Origin: Tenacibaculum sp. SZ-18
Lineage (GTDB): Bacteria; Bacteroidota; Bacteroidia; Flavobacteriales; Flavobacteriaceae
Length of the DNA stretch: 64,000 bases
Reading direction: 5' to 3'
NCBI RefSeq assembly: GCF_002813915.1
Contig: NZ_CP019335.1
Location: forward strand, 502,888-566,887
The notes below the pieces were generated by a model, which was not told where the DNA came from, did no database searches, and was given only the letters and a program-made list of their open reading frames with translations. Below, piece after piece: positions 1 through 9,791 of the stretch (within the stretch, counting starts at the first letter, position 1; each line of letters starts with the position of its first letter). Position numbers and translations under genes: made by a program.

Positions 1-228
1 TTTACTGCTGGTGTTAAGGTGTTAGAGATGGATTCTACAGGGAGGGTTTTGATACCAAAAGATTTATGCGTGTTTGCGGGAATTGAAAAACAAGTTGTTT
101 TGTCAAGTGCTGTAAATATTATTGAGATTTGGGATAAGAAGAAGTATGAAAGTGTAATTGAAGATACGGCTTCAGGTTTTGCAGAATTAGCTGAGGAAGT
201 AATGGGAAATATAGAAATTGATGAGTAG
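1..228 (+). CDS. mraZ: MraZ, transcriptional regulator of the dcw cluster (5' end outside window)
   Basis: The reading frame is open from base 1, so the N-terminal half lies upstream of the window; 75 residues are visible. The visible part carries the second SpoVT-AbrB-like half of MraZ (D-x-x-G-R-V-L-I-P, then a GIEK segment and an EIWD-KKKYE motif), which is characteristic of the family. MraZ is a ring-shaped DNA-binding protein that binds repeats in its own promoter and controls the dcw operon; the promoter is not in the window. The stop codon overlaps the start of rsmH. The position as first gene of a dcw cluster supports the call. Confidence 0.93.
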   Translation, partial: FTAGVKVLEMDSTGRVLIPKDLCVFAGIEKQVVLSSAVNIIEIWDKKKYESVIEDTASGFAELAEEVMGNIEIDE

Positions 229-1120
229 TTATCATAAGTCGGTTTTACTAGAAGAGAGTGTTGATGCGCTTAATATAAAGGAAGATGGTGTTTATGTTGA
301 TGTGACATTCGGAGGTGGAGGTCATTCAAAAGAAATACTAAGTCGTTTGGGGGAAAATGGTAGGCTGTTTGCTTTCGATCAAGACGCTGATGCTTTGCAA
401 AATACAATGCAAGATGATCGTTTTGTATTAATCAGTGAGAATTTTAGGTATATCAAGAGGTTTTTACGATTTCACGGTGTTCAAAAAGTTGATGGTGTTT
501 TGGCGGATTTGGGTGTTTCGTCTTATCAATTTGATGAAGCTAAAAGAGGTTTTTCTACTCGTTTCGATGGTGAGTTGGATATGCGAATGAATCAGTCTTC
601 AGGATTGTCAGCAAAAGTTGTAATTAATGAGTATGAGGAGGGGCATTTGGCGGATATTTTGTATTTGTACGGGGAATTGAGAAATGCGCGAGTGATTGCG
701 AAACAAATTGTGAACTCAAGGTCAGAAAAAAGTATCGATACGAGTTTTGAGTTGAAAGAGGTTTTGAAAAGATTTTTGCCGAAAGCAAAGGAACATAAAA
801 TATTGGCTCAAATTTATCAGGCGATTAGGATTGAGGTGAATGAGGAGTTGGAAGTGTTAAAAGAATTCTTAATTCAGATTCCTGAGTTGTTAAATGAGGA
901 GGGCAGACTGAGTGTTATCTCATATCATTCATTAGAAGATAGATTAGTGAAGAGGTTTATTAGAACGGGAAGATTTCAAGGTGAACCAGAAAAAGATTTT
1001 TATGGTAATACGAATGAGCCGATGAAGAAGATTGGGAAATTAATTGTTCCTACTCAAGATGAGATTAAAGTAAACAATAGAGCACGAAGTGCAAAATTGA
1101 GGATTGCAACATTAAAATAG
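221..1120 (+). CDS. rsmH: 16S rRNA (cytosine1402-N4)-methyltransferase RsmH
   Basis: SAM-dependent methyltransferase that modifies C1402 of 16S rRNA (formerly MraW). I start it at the ATG at 221, which overlaps the mraZ stop; a TTG one codon upstream is less likely. The protein has 299 residues, the usual length. Near the N-terminus is the SAM-binding stretch VDVTFGGGGHS, followed by ADLGVSSYQ and, towards the C-terminus, the family motif SYHSLEDR. It ends one base before ftsL and is clearly cotranscribed with mraZ and the downstream division genes. Confidence 0.97.
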   Translation: MSSYHKSVLLEESVDALNIKEDGVYVDVTFGGGGHSKEILSRLGENGRLFAFDQDADALQNTMQDDRFVLISENFRYIKRFLRFHGVQKVDGVLADLGVSSYQFDEAKRGFSTRFDGELDMRMNQSSGLSAKVVINEYEEGHLADILYLYGELRNARVIAKQIVNSRSEKSIDTSFELKEVLKRFLPKAKEHKILAQIYQAIRIEVNEELEVLKEFLIQIPELLNEEGRLSVISYHSLEDRLVKRFIRTGRFQGEPEKDFYGNTNEPMKKIGKLIVPTQDEIKVNNRARSAKLRIATLK

Positions 1121-1121
1121 T

Positions 1122-1448
1122 ATGAGTCCAAGTTCTGGAGGTATATATGATTTGTTAAGAGGTAGTTTTCTAACGGATGAATCTGCGGCGAAAAACTGGC
1201 GTGTGATTTTCTTTGTGGTGGTTTTGTTATTGGTAATGATTTGGAGTTCTCATTCTGCTGACGAGAAAGCGGTAAAGATTGCTGAATTAAATGAGGTGAA
1301 GAGAGAGTTGAGGGCTGAGTATGTAGATACAAGTACGATTTTGATGCGTATGAAATTGGAAAGTGCAATTCGATTAAAAGTAAAAACGAATGGTTTAAGT
1401 CCAGCAGAAGATCCGCCACAAAAAATTAAAGTGATAATTAAAGAATAG
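1122..1448 (+). CDS. ftsL: FtsL-like division protein
   Basis: Small bitopic protein of 108 residues: a cytoplasmic N-terminus, one transmembrane segment at about residues 28-43, then an extracytoplasmic helix with a heptad-like pattern expected of the FtsL coiled coil that joins FtsB and FtsQ. Sequence identity within this family is low, so the call rests on topology, length and position between rsmH and ftsI, where flavobacteria keep ftsL. It is separated from rsmH by one base and from ftsI by four, so it sits in the same transcript. Confidence 0.88.
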   Translation: MSPSSGGIYDLLRGSFLTDESAAKNWRVIFFVVVLLLVMIWSSHSADEKAVKIAELNEVKRELRAEYVDTSTILMRMKLESAIRLKVKTNGLSPAEDPPQKIKVIIKE

Positions 1449-1452
1449 ATTA

Positions 1453-3468
1453 TTGTCAGCAATTAAGAAAAACATATTAAATAAACTCTATATAGTAGCG
1501 ACTGTTATGTCGCTTTTTCTGCTTGTTGTTGGTTTCAAGGTTTTTGAGTTGCAATATTTAGACGGAGATAAGTATAAGAAAAAAGCGTTAGAATCTACGA
1601 TTAAAAATGATACCATTTTTGCTAATAAAGGAAATGTGTATGCTGCAGACGGAAATTTACTAGCAACATCAATTTCTAGTTATACAATTAGAATGGATGT
1701 GGTTTCTGTTGATGATAATGTTTTCGAAGAAAATATTGCAGGTTTAACTAAAGAGCTTGCTAAAATGCTTGGTAGGACTTCAAGTTACTACGAAAAAAAG
1801 TTAAGGGAAGCGAAGAGAGTTCGAAATAGGTACTTGTTAATAGCAAGAAATATTGGGTATAACGATTATATGCGAATGAAGAGTTTCCCAATATTTAAGT
1901 TGGGAGTTTATCGTGGGGGTTTTATTGCTGAACAAAAAACTGTAAGAGAGCATCCGATTGGTAAGATAGCAGAAAGAACTATTGGTTATAATGATCATCG
2001 TGGTGGTGCAGGAATAGAAGGAGCGTTTTCTAAGTTTATGCTGGGTAAAAACGGATGGAGAATGAAGCAAAAAATTGCAAAAGGTCAATGGAAACCAATT
2101 AATGACGTTAATGAGCAAGAGCCTGAAGACGGTAAGGATGTTATTACCACTATTGATGTAAATATTCAGGATATAACGCATCACGCTTTATTAAGGGAAA
2201 TGGAATATTATGAAGCTGATCATGGTTGTGCTGTTGTAATGGAAACTGCTACAGGGGAAATTAAGGCTATTTCAAATTTAGGAAGAACTTCTACTGGTAA
2301 ATATTACGAAAAAAGAAATTATGCGGTTTGGGAGAGTCATGAACCAGGGTCTACTTTTAAGCTAGCAAGTTTAATGGCTGGTTTGGAAGATAAAGTTATC
2401 GATACTTCAACTGTTGTTGATACTGAAAAAGGAAAGATTTACATTAATAACAGAAAGGTTGAAGATAGTGATAAGGGTGGTTATGGTAAAATATCATTAG
2501 CTCGAGTATTTGAAGTTTCTTCAAATGTTGGAATTGTGAAAGCGATTCAAAAACATTATGATAGTAATCCAAAAAAGTTTTTAAAACGAATGAAGCAGTT
2601 TGGTTTAGATCAGCAAACTGGAGTAAACATAATGGGTGAAGGAAAGCCTTACATTCCTTCTGTTCAAGAAAAAACATGGAGCCCTATTAGTTTGGAATGG
2701 ATGGCGTGGGGTTATGGTGTTTCGTTGACGCCGTTGCAGACTTTAATGTTTTATAACGCTGTTGCAAATAATGGTGAGTTGATTAAGCCTCGTTTTGTAA
2801 AGGAACTAAGAGTGGCTGGAAAAACGGTCAAAAAATTTGATAAGAAAATTTTAAGGAAACGAATTGCTTCTCAAACAACAATTAATAAGGTGGTTCGTGT
2901 TATGGAAAATACTGTTAAGAAAGGAACGGCAAAAGGAATTTATTCTCCTAACTTTTCTATGGCAGGTAAAACGGGTACAGCCAAAAAATACATCCCAAGA
3001 ACTAAGAATAAAAACGGTGAATATGAAGGTGGTTATTATTCTAATAGGAAGTATGTAGCGTCTTTTGTGGGATTCTTCCCTGTTAAAAATCCGAAATATT
3101 CATGTATTGTGGTTATTCATGAGCCAGATGTTATGAAAGGTTATTATGGGGCTAAAGTAGCGGCACCAGTATTCAAGGAAATTGCTCATAAGATTTATAC
3201 CTCAAAACCTTCAAGTGTACAAATGGTCACAGATTCTATTGTTAGTAAAACAATTGATAAAGACTATAACAAGTATTTCGCGGTTGTAAGTAAATATAAG
3301 ACCATAATGCCAAAAGTTATTGGTATGAGTGGTATGGATGCAATTTCATTGCTAGAAAATATGGGATTGAAAGTTAGTTTTTCAGGAATGGGAAAAGTGA
3401 CAGAGCAATCAATTGAAAGAGGTGTGAAAGTTAAAAAAGGAACAACAATACATTTAAAATTATCGTAA
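1453..3468 (+). CDS. ftsI: Peptidoglycan D,D-transpeptidase FtsI (PBP3) with PASTA domain
   Basis: Class B penicillin-binding protein that cross-links septal peptidoglycan. The 671 residues hold a short basic N-terminus, a membrane anchor at about 12-30, a dimerisation domain, and a transpeptidase domain with nucleophile S300 in STFK (S300-K303), the SSN motif (356-358) and KTGT (506-509). Residues from about 615 form one PASTA domain. The start is TTG at 1453; the next ATG would remove the basic residues before the membrane anchor, so I keep TTG. It lies four bases after ftsL and abuts murE. The PASTA tail gives it a SpoVD-like look. Confidence 0.96.
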   Translation: MSAIKKNILNKLYIVATVMSLFLLVVGFKVFELQYLDGDKYKKKALESTIKNDTIFANKGNVYAADGNLLATSISSYTIRMDVVSVDDNVFEENIAGLTKELAKMLGRTSSYYEKKLREAKRVRNRYLLIARNIGYNDYMRMKSFPIFKLGVYRGGFIAEQKTVREHPIGKIAERTIGYNDHRGGAGIEGAFSKFMLGKNGWRMKQKIAKGQWKPINDVNEQEPEDGKDVITTIDVNIQDITHHALLREMEYYEADHGCAVVMETATGEIKAISNLGRTSTGKYYEKRNYAVWESHEPGSTFKLASLMAGLEDKVIDTSTVVDTEKGKIYINNRKVEDSDKGGYGKISLARVFEVSSNVGIVKAIQKHYDSNPKKFLKRMKQFGLDQQTGVNIMGEGKPYIPSVQEKTWSPISLEWMAWGYGVSLTPLQTLMFYNAVANNGELIKPRFVKELRVAGKTVKKFDKKILRKRIASQTTINKVVRVMENTVKKGTAKGIYSPNFSMAGKTGTAKKYIPRTKNKNGEYEGGYYSNRKYVASFVGFFPVKNPKYSCIVVIHEPDVMKGYYGAKVAAPVFKEIAHKIYTSKPSSVQMVTDSIVSKTIDKDYNKYFAVVSKYKTIMPKVIGMSGMDAISLLENMGLKVSFSGMGKVTEQSIERGVKVKKGTTIHLKLS

Positions 3469-4920
3469 TTGAAAGTTTTAAAAGACATATTATATAAGGT
3501 GCCAGTCAATGCCGTTTTCGGAGATACAAATGTTCATGTGAATTCTATTCAGTTTGATAGCAGAAAGTTGTCTCCAAAAGATATTTTCGTGGCTTTAAAA
3601 GGAGTGACTGTTGATGGTCATGACTTTATCGAAAAAGCAATCAAATATAATGTTTCAGTTGTTGTTTGTGAAAGAGTTCCGGAAAATAAGGAATCTAGTA
3701 TTACTTATGTAGAAGTTGTTGATTCAAGCGAGGCTCTTGCGATGATGTCTGCAAATTTCTACAATAATCCATCAAAAAAAATAAAGTTAATTGGGATCAC
3801 TGGTACCAATGGAAAAACAACAATTGCAAGTCTTTTGTATGAGTTGTTCATGAGCTTAGGGAAAGGAGTCGGGTTGCTGTCAACTATTAAGATAATGATT
3901 AACGATCGTGAGTTTAAGGCAACCCATACTACTCCTGATTCTTTAACTATTAATAGGAGTTTAGCTGAAATGGTTAAGGATGGTATTGAATATTGTTTTA
4001 TGGAAGTAAGTTCTCACGGAATTCATCAAAATCGAATAATGGGATTAGATTTTGTTGGTGGTGTATTTACGAATCTTTCTCATGATCATTTAGATTATCA
4101 TCAAACTTTTGCTGAGTATCGAGATGTGAAGAAACGTTTTTTTGATCAATTATCTAAAGATGCTTTTGCGTTAACGAATATTGACGATAAAAACGGAAGT
4201 ATAATGGTTCAAAACACCAAGGCGAAAAGGTTGTCATATGCCTTAAAAACGCTAGGGGATTATAAAGCCAAAATCTTAGAAAAGAGTTTCTCTGGTTCAC
4301 TCTTAACTATAAACGGTGTTGAAATATGGACAAAGTTGATTGGGAATTTCAATGCTTATAATGTATTAGCTATTTACGGTGTGGCCGATTTATTAGGTGT
4401 TGATAATCTTGAAATTTTAAGAGGAATTAGCGAGTTGAATAGTGTAAGTGGAAGATTTCAATACGTGGTGTCAGAAGACAAGATTACAGCAATTGTTGAT
4501 TATGCACACACACCAGATGCTCTTAAGAATGTCTTGGAAACGATTAATGGAATTAGAACAGGTAACGAAAATGTAATTACTGTTGTGGGTTGTGGTGGTG
4601 ATCGAGATAAATTGAAAAGGCCAAAGATGGCGCATATTGCTTCTCAGTTAAGTAGTCAAGCGATTTTTACTTCTGACAATCCAAGGACAGAGGACCCTCA
4701 AGTCATTATTGATGAAATGGAAAAAGGAGTTTCTCCTGAAAATTATAAAAAGACATTATCTATTGTAGATAGAAAACAGGCGATCAAAACGGCTTATAAA
4801 TTGGCTCAGCCTGGTGATATAATTTTAGTTGCTGGAAAAGGACATGAAAATTATCAAGAAGTGAATGGCGAAAGACGTTATTTTGATGATTTGGAGGAAA
4901 TAAAAATGTGTTTTAATTAG
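3469..4920 (+). CDS. murE: UDP-MurNAc-tripeptide synthetase MurE
   Basis: ATP-dependent ligase adding the third amino acid to UDP-MurNAc-L-Ala-D-Glu in the cytoplasm. The 483 residues show the Mur N-terminal domain, the ATP-binding motif GITGTNGKTT (109-118), the central TTPDS and SHDHLDYH motifs, and the C-terminal DNPRTEDP motif. DNPR is the signature associated with meso-diaminopimelate specificity, so the product is probably the mDAP tripeptide. The start is TTG immediately after the ftsI stop with no spacer, suggesting translational coupling. Confidence 0.97.
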   Translation: MKVLKDILYKVPVNAVFGDTNVHVNSIQFDSRKLSPKDIFVALKGVTVDGHDFIEKAIKYNVSVVVCERVPENKESSITYVEVVDSSEALAMMSANFYNNPSKKIKLIGITGTNGKTTIASLLYELFMSLGKGVGLLSTIKIMINDREFKATHTTPDSLTINRSLAEMVKDGIEYCFMEVSSHGIHQNRIMGLDFVGGVFTNLSHDHLDYHQTFAEYRDVKKRFFDQLSKDAFALTNIDDKNGSIMVQNTKAKRLSYALKTLGDYKAKILEKSFSGSLLTINGVEIWTKLIGNFNAYNVLAIYGVADLLGVDNLEILRGISELNSVSGRFQYVVSEDKITAIVDYAHTPDALKNVLETINGIRTGNENVITVVGCGGDRDKLKRPKMAHIASQLSSQAIFTSDNPRTEDPQVIIDEMEKGVSPENYKKTLSIVDRKQAIKTAYKLAQPGDIILVAGKGHENYQEVNGERRYFDDLEEIKMCFN

Positions 4921-4934
4921 TAATCGTTTAGAGG

Positions 4935-6161
4935 ATGTTGTATTATTTATTTGAGTATTTAGAAAGTGAATTTAATTTAACTGGGGCAAGTGTTTTTCAG
5001 TTCATTACATTCAGGTCTGCAGCTGCTTTCATTCTGTCGTTGTTATTATCTACAATCTTTGGTAAGCGCGTTATTAATTATTTAAGAAGACTGCAGGTTG
5101 GTGAAACAATTCGAGATTTAGGATTAGATGGTCAAATGCAGAAAGCAGGAACACCGACAATGGGAGGTATTATTATTATTGCTGCGACTTTAATCCCCGC
5201 ATTGTTATTAGCAAGATTAGATAACATTTATGTAACGATTCTTTTGATAACTAGCGTTTGGATGGGATTCATCGGTTTTACTGATGATTATATCAAAGTT
5301 TTCAAGAAAGATAAAGCTGGATTAAAAGGTGTTTTTAAAGTAATTGGTCAAGTTGGTCTTGGATTAATTGTGGGGGCAATGTTGTATTTCAGTCCGTCAG
5401 TTACTATTAAAGAGCAGCTACCGATTGAACAACAGGTAATTCAAGAAAACGGCAAAAGGCAGGTGTTTGGAGAGGCTCATAAATCTACAAAAACAACAGT
5501 TCCTTTTCTAAAAGATAACGAGTTAGATTATGCTAAGGCTCTTAGCTTTTTAGGAGATGGATACGAGAAGTATGCTTGGTTAATTTTTATTCCAATTGTC
5601 ATTTTTATAGTAACAGGAATTTCGAACGGAGCCAATTTAACTGATGGAATCGATGGCTTAGCTGCGGGTTCTTCTGCAATTATGGTGCTGGTTTTGGCCT
5701 TATTTGCATGGGTTTCGGGTAATATAGTTTTTGCAGATTATCTGGATGTAATGTATATCCCAAATTCTGGAGAAATGACTGTTTTTGTATTGGCTTTTGC
5801 AGGAGCTTTGATTGGTTTCTTATGGTATAATACATATCCGGCACAGGTGTTTATGGGAGATACAGGTAGTTTAACAATTGGTGGAATCATTGCTGTAATT
5901 GCAATAGCAACCAGAAAAGAATTATTACTTCCGTTGCTTGCAGGAATATTTGTTATTGAGAATTTGTCGGTGATATTGCAAGTTGGATATTTTAAATATA
6001 CCAAGAAGAAGTATGGTGAAGGAAAAAGAATTTTTAAAATGGCTCCTCTACATCATCATTATCAGAAATTGAACTATCACGAAAGTAAAATTGTGACTCG
6101 TTTTTGGATTATAGGAATTTTATTGGCAGTATTTTCTATAGTTACATTGAAATTGAGATAA
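4935..6161 (+). CDS. mraY: Phospho-MurNAc-pentapeptide transferase MraY
   Basis: Integral membrane enzyme that transfers phospho-MurNAc-pentapeptide to undecaprenyl phosphate, forming lipid I. The 408 residues contain many hydrophobic segments and the family motifs: GTPTMGG near residue 70, the aspartate-rich [22 protein letters not shown], and MGDTGSL followed by MAPLHHHYQ near the C-terminus. It is longer than the E. coli enzyme because of a polar insert (about residues 155-200) typical of Bacteroidetes MraY. The stop codon shares one base with the murD start (TAATG). Confidence 0.97.
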   Translation: MLYYLFEYLESEFNLTGASVFQFITFRSAAAFILSLLLSTIFGKRVINYLRRLQVGETIRDLGLDGQMQKAGTPTMGGIIIIAATLIPALLLARLDNIYVTILLITSVWMGFIGFTDDYIKVFKKDKAGLKGVFKVIGQVGLGLIVGAMLYFSPSVTIKEQLPIEQQVIQENGKRQVFGEAHKSTKTTVPFLKDNELDYAKALSFLGDGYEKYAWLIFIPIVIFIVTGISNGANLTDGIDGLAAGSSAIMVLVLALFAWVSGNIVFADYLDVMYIPNSGEMTVFVLAFAGALIGFLWYNTYPAQVFMGDTGSLTIGGIIAVIAIATRKELLLPLLAGIFVIENLSVILQVGYFKYTKKKYGEGKRIFKMAPLHHHYQKLNYHESKIVTRFWIIGILLAVFSIVTLKLR

Positions 6162-7495
6162 TGAAAAAGTTAGTCGTTTTAGGTGGTGGAGAAAGTGGTG
6201 TTGGTACTGCTATTTTAGGAAAGAAACAGGGGTTTGATGTCTTTGTTTCTGATTTCGGAGAAATAAGTCAAGAATACAAAGAAGTTCTTTTACAGTATAA
6301 TATAAATTTTGAAGAAAAACAACACACTCGAGAAGTGATTTTTAAAGCAGATGTTGTAATGAAAAGTCCAGGTATTCCTGATAAAGTACCGGTGATTCAA
6401 GAGTTACGATCAGAGGGGATTTCAGTTATTTCCGAAATCGAATTTGCAGGAAGATATACAAATGCAAATATTATCGGGATAACTGGTTCTAATGGGAAAA
6501 CAACAACAACATTGCTTACCTATCATTTATTAAAAAACACTGGTTGTAATGTTGGAATTGGTGGGAATATTGGTGAAAGTTTCGCTAAACAAGTTGCTCA
6601 GAATTCCTACGAAAATTATGTGTTAGAGTTAAGTAGTTTTCAGTTGGATGGTGTTGAGGATTTTAATTCTCATATCGCAATGATTACAAATATAACACCT
6701 GATCATTTAGATCGATATGATTACGATTTTAATAAATATATCACTTCAAAATTTAGAATAGTAAAAAATCAAACTTTAAATGATTTTTTCATTTACGATT
6801 TAGACGATAAAGTAATAACGAATTGGTTAAAAGCTAATCCAGTAAAATCAAAATTAGTTCCTTTTTCAATGAAAAAAGAATTGAATTATGGAGCATTTTT
6901 TAGGGAGAATAATATAGTAATAAGATTAAACGAAGAAGAGTATATAATGAATACATCCTATTTAACAGTTAAAGGAAAACACAATACAAAGAACGCAATG
7001 GCTTCAATGTTGGCGGCTAAATTGTTGAAAGTAAGAAATCAATCAATTACTGAAAGTATGTCGAGTTTTGAAGGAGCTGAGCATCGCTTGGAGAAAGTAC
7101 TCAAAGTGGAAGGAGTGTCTTACATAAATGATAGTAAAGCGACAAATGTAAATGCTACATTTTACGCACTAGAATGCATGGATAAACCAACAGTATGGAT
7201 TGTCGGTGGAGTTGATAAAGGAAATGATTATAGTGATTTGTTGCCTTTAGTTCGAGAAAAAGTAAAGGCAATTATTTGTTTAGGTTTAGATAATCAGAAA
7301 ATCATAAATACGTTCCAGAATGTGGTAGAGGTTATTGTGGAAACTGCTGGAGCAGAAGAAGCGGTAAAAGTATCACATAAGTTAGCAGAGAAAAACGATG
7401 TAGTATTGTTGTCTCCAGCTTGTGCAAGTTTTGATTTGTTTGATGATTACGAAGATCGTGGACGTCAATTTAAAAGTGCAGTAAGAAGTTTATAG
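6161..7495 (+). CDS. murD: UDP-MurNAc-L-alanine--D-glutamate ligase MurD
   Basis: Cytoplasmic ATP-dependent ligase adding D-Glu to UDP-MurNAc-L-Ala. I start it at the ATG at 6161, which overlaps the mraY stop; an upstream in-frame start would run 57 bases into mraY. The 444 residues begin with a UDP-binding Rossmann-like domain (VVLGGGESGVG), then the ATP loop GITGSNGKTT (106-115), the NITPDHLDRY motif, the AEHRLE motif and NDSKATN. Length and motif order are standard for MurD. Confidence 0.97.
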   Translation: MKKLVVLGGGESGVGTAILGKKQGFDVFVSDFGEISQEYKEVLLQYNINFEEKQHTREVIFKADVVMKSPGIPDKVPVIQELRSEGISVISEIEFAGRYTNANIIGITGSNGKTTTTLLTYHLLKNTGCNVGIGGNIGESFAKQVAQNSYENYVLELSSFQLDGVEDFNSHIAMITNITPDHLDRYDYDFNKYITSKFRIVKNQTLNDFFIYDLDDKVITNWLKANPVKSKLVPFSMKKELNYGAFFRENNIVIRLNEEEYIMNTSYLTVKGKHNTKNAMASMLAAKLLKVRNQSITESMSSFEGAEHRLEKVLKVEGVSYINDSKATNVNATFYALECMDKPTVWIVGGVDKGNDYSDLLPLVREKVKAIICLGLDNQKIINTFQNVVEVIVETAGAEEAVKVSHKLAEKNDVVLLSPACASFDLFDDYEDRGRQFKSAVRSL

Positions 7496-7501
7496 TAAGC
7501 A

Positions 7502-8689
7502 TTGAAAACGATATTTAAACATATCAAAGGAGATCGTACTATTTGGGCAATTGTTGCTATGTTGGCAATATTGTCTTTTATGCCTGTGTATAGTGCTAGT
7601 ACAAATCTTGTGTATGTAGTTGGGAATGGTTCTACTACAGGGCACTTAATCAAGCACGTAGCTCTATTGATTATGGGCTTTGTTATTTTATATGGAGTTC
7701 ATAAAATACCATATAGATATTTTAGTGGAGGTTCAGTATTAATGCTGCCAATTGTTATATTGTTACTAATTTTTACAATTGCGCAAGGCAATACTATTGG
7801 AGGAGCAAACGCCAGTAGATGGATTCGTATTCCCTTTGTTGGAGTAGGTTTTCAAACGTCAACATTAGCTGGTTTGGTGCTGTTGGTTTATGTAGCTAGA
7901 TATTTAGCAAAAAATAAAGAGAAGCAGATTGTTTTTAAAGAGAGTGTGATTCAGTTGTGGCTGCCAGTAGGGTTAGTATTGATATTAATTCTTCCTGCAA
8001 ACTTTTCAACAACGGCAATTTTGTTTTTCATGATTATTTTATTGACTTTTATTGGGGGGTATCCGATCAAATATATTGCCAATGTAGTTGGGATTGGAAT
8101 TGTAGCATTAGGATTGTTTATTCTGGTAGCAAAGGCTTTTCCTGATTTAATGCCAAACAGAATTCATACTTGGGAGAAAAGGATTTCAGGATTTTTATCG
8201 GGAGAGAGTGAGGAGAATTATCAGGTTGAAAAGGCAAAAATAGCAATAGCAACTGGGGGAGTTACAGGTAAAGGTCCTGGTAAAAGCGTTCAAAAGAATT
8301 TCTTGCCTCAATCTTCGTCGGATTTTATTTATGCAATTATTGTTGAAGAGTATGGTTTGGTAGGGGCGGTATTTGTACTATTTATTTATTTTTTATTGCT
8401 GTTTCGAATTGTTATTTCAGCAAGAAAAGCTACCACAATTTTTGCTACACTGTTAACAATAGGTGTCGGTTTGCCTATTGTATTTCAAGCTATGATTAAT
8501 ATGGCGGTAGCAGTAAATTTGTTTCCGGTAACTGGGCAAACTTTACCGTTAATCAGTAGTGGGGGTACATCTATTTGGATGACTTGTTTTGCCTTAGGAA
8601 TGATTTTAAGTGTGAGTGCTTCTAAAAATGAAACTGAAGAATCTATTTTGGATGATAATCCACTTGATATATTGCATGAAACTATATAA
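7502..8689 (+). CDS. ftsW: Septal peptidoglycan polymerase FtsW
   Basis: SEDS-family glycosyltransferase that polymerises septal glycan together with FtsI. The 395 residues show about ten membrane segments, the periplasmic loop with NRIHTWEKR, the KGPGKSVQKNFLPQSSSDFI-type region and the ISSGGTS motif near the end, all characteristic of FtsW/RodA. The location inside the dcw cluster separates it from the rodA copy at 33015. The start is TTG at 7502, six bases after murD. Confidence 0.96.
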   Translation: MKTIFKHIKGDRTIWAIVAMLAILSFMPVYSASTNLVYVVGNGSTTGHLIKHVALLIMGFVILYGVHKIPYRYFSGGSVLMLPIVILLLIFTIAQGNTIGGANASRWIRIPFVGVGFQTSTLAGLVLLVYVARYLAKNKEKQIVFKESVIQLWLPVGLVLILILPANFSTTAILFFMIILLTFIGGYPIKYIANVVGIGIVALGLFILVAKAFPDLMPNRIHTWEKRISGFLSGESEENYQVEKAKIAIATGGVTGKGPGKSVQKNFLPQSSSDFIYAIIVEEYGLVGAVFVLFIYFLLLFRIVISARKATTIFATLLTIGVGLPIVFQAMINMAVAVNLFPVTGQTLPLISSGGTSIWMTCFALGMILSVSASKNETEESILDDNPLDILHETI

Positions 8690-8699
8690 TTAAAGAGAA

Positions 8700-9791
8700 A
8701 TGGAAAAGTCTTTAAGAGTCATAATGAGTGGTGGAGGAACAGGAGGTCATATTTATCCTGCTATAGCTGTAGCTAATGAAATTAAGCTGCGTTATCCTCA
8801 TGCGGAAATTTTGTTCGTGGGGGCGAAAGACAAAATGGAGATGGAAAAGGTTCCACAGGCGGGATATAAGATCAAAGGTTTGTGGATTTCTGGGATTCAA
8901 AGAAAACTAACGTTAAAGAACTTATTATTTCCAATAAAGTTAATTAGTAGCTTGTGGAATGCCTATAAAATTATAAGAAAATTTAAGCCAAATGTAGTTG
9001 TTGGTACTGGCGGTTTTGCCAGTGGACCAACGTTAATGGTTGCAAATAAAAAGGGAATACCAACATTGGTTCAAGAACAGAATTCTTTTCCTGGTATTAC
9101 CAATAAGTTATTGAGTAAAAAGACTAATAAGATTTGCGTTGCTTATGATAATTTAGAGAGGTTTTTCCCGAAAGAGAAAATAATTAAAACTGGGAATCCA
9201 GTTCGACAAGATTTGTTGTTGATTCATTCTAAAAGAGAAGAAGCGATAGAGTTTTTTAAACTTGATAGAAATAAGAAAACTGTTTTGATTATCGGTGGAA
9301 GTTTAGGAGCCAAAAGGATTAATCAACTAATTGAATTAGAGTCAGACTTTTTAAAAGCACAAAATATTCAATTGCTATGGCAATGTGGAAAGTTGTATTA
9401 TGAGGAGTACAAGCAGTATAATGATGTAGAAGGAATTCAAGTGTATCCGTTTTTAAATCGTATGGATTTAGCTTATGCTGCGACGGATTTTATTATCTCA
9501 AGATCTGGAGCGAGTTCTGTGTCGGAATTATGTATTGTAGGAAAACCAACCATATTTATTCCCTCTCCGAATGTGGCAGAAGATCATCAAACTAAAAATG
9601 CAAAGGCAATTGTCGATAAACATGGAGCTTTATTGTTAAAAGAAAGTGATTTAAATACATTTTCAGTAGTTTTTGAAACTCTGATAAAGGACGAAGGTAA
9701 ACAAGAAAGTTTGAGTGAGAATATAAAAGAGTTGGCGCTTCCAAACGCAACAACTCATATTGTAAATGAAATTGAAAGATTGATAGAGTAG
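8700..9791 (+). CDS. murG: Lipid II synthase MurG (GlcNAc transferase)
   Basis: Peripheral membrane glycosyltransferase (GT28) that adds GlcNAc to lipid I, giving lipid II. The 363 residues open with the G-loop [12 protein letters not shown], followed by [11 protein letters not shown], the [10 protein letters not shown] motif, and the C-terminal UDP-GlcNAc site GGSLGA and [11 protein letters not shown]. The start ATG is ten bases after ftsW. The stop overlaps the GTG start of murC by one base. Confidence 0.97.
   Translation: MEKSLRVIMSGGGTGGHIYPAIAVANEIKLRYPHAEILFVGAKDKMEMEKVPQAGYKIKGLWISGIQRKLTLKNLLFPIKLISSLWNAYKIIRKFKPNVVVGTGGFASGPTLMVANKKGIPTLVQEQNSFPGITNKLLSKKTNKICVAYDNLERFFPKEKIIKTGNPVRQDLLLIHSKREEAIEFFKLDRNKKTVLIIGGSLGAKRINQLIELESDFLKAQNIQLLWQCGKLYYEEYKQYNDVEGIQVYPFLNRMDLAYAATDFIISRSGASSVSELCIVGKPTIFIPSPNVAEDHQTKNAKAIVDKHGALLLKESDLNTFSVVFETLIKDEGKQESLSENIKELALPNATTHIVNEIERLIE

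Noticed and set aside
1054..1419. 121-codon minus-strand frame across ftsL
   Set aside because: Antisense shadow of rsmH/ftsL; no conserved features, and the plus-strand genes are certain.
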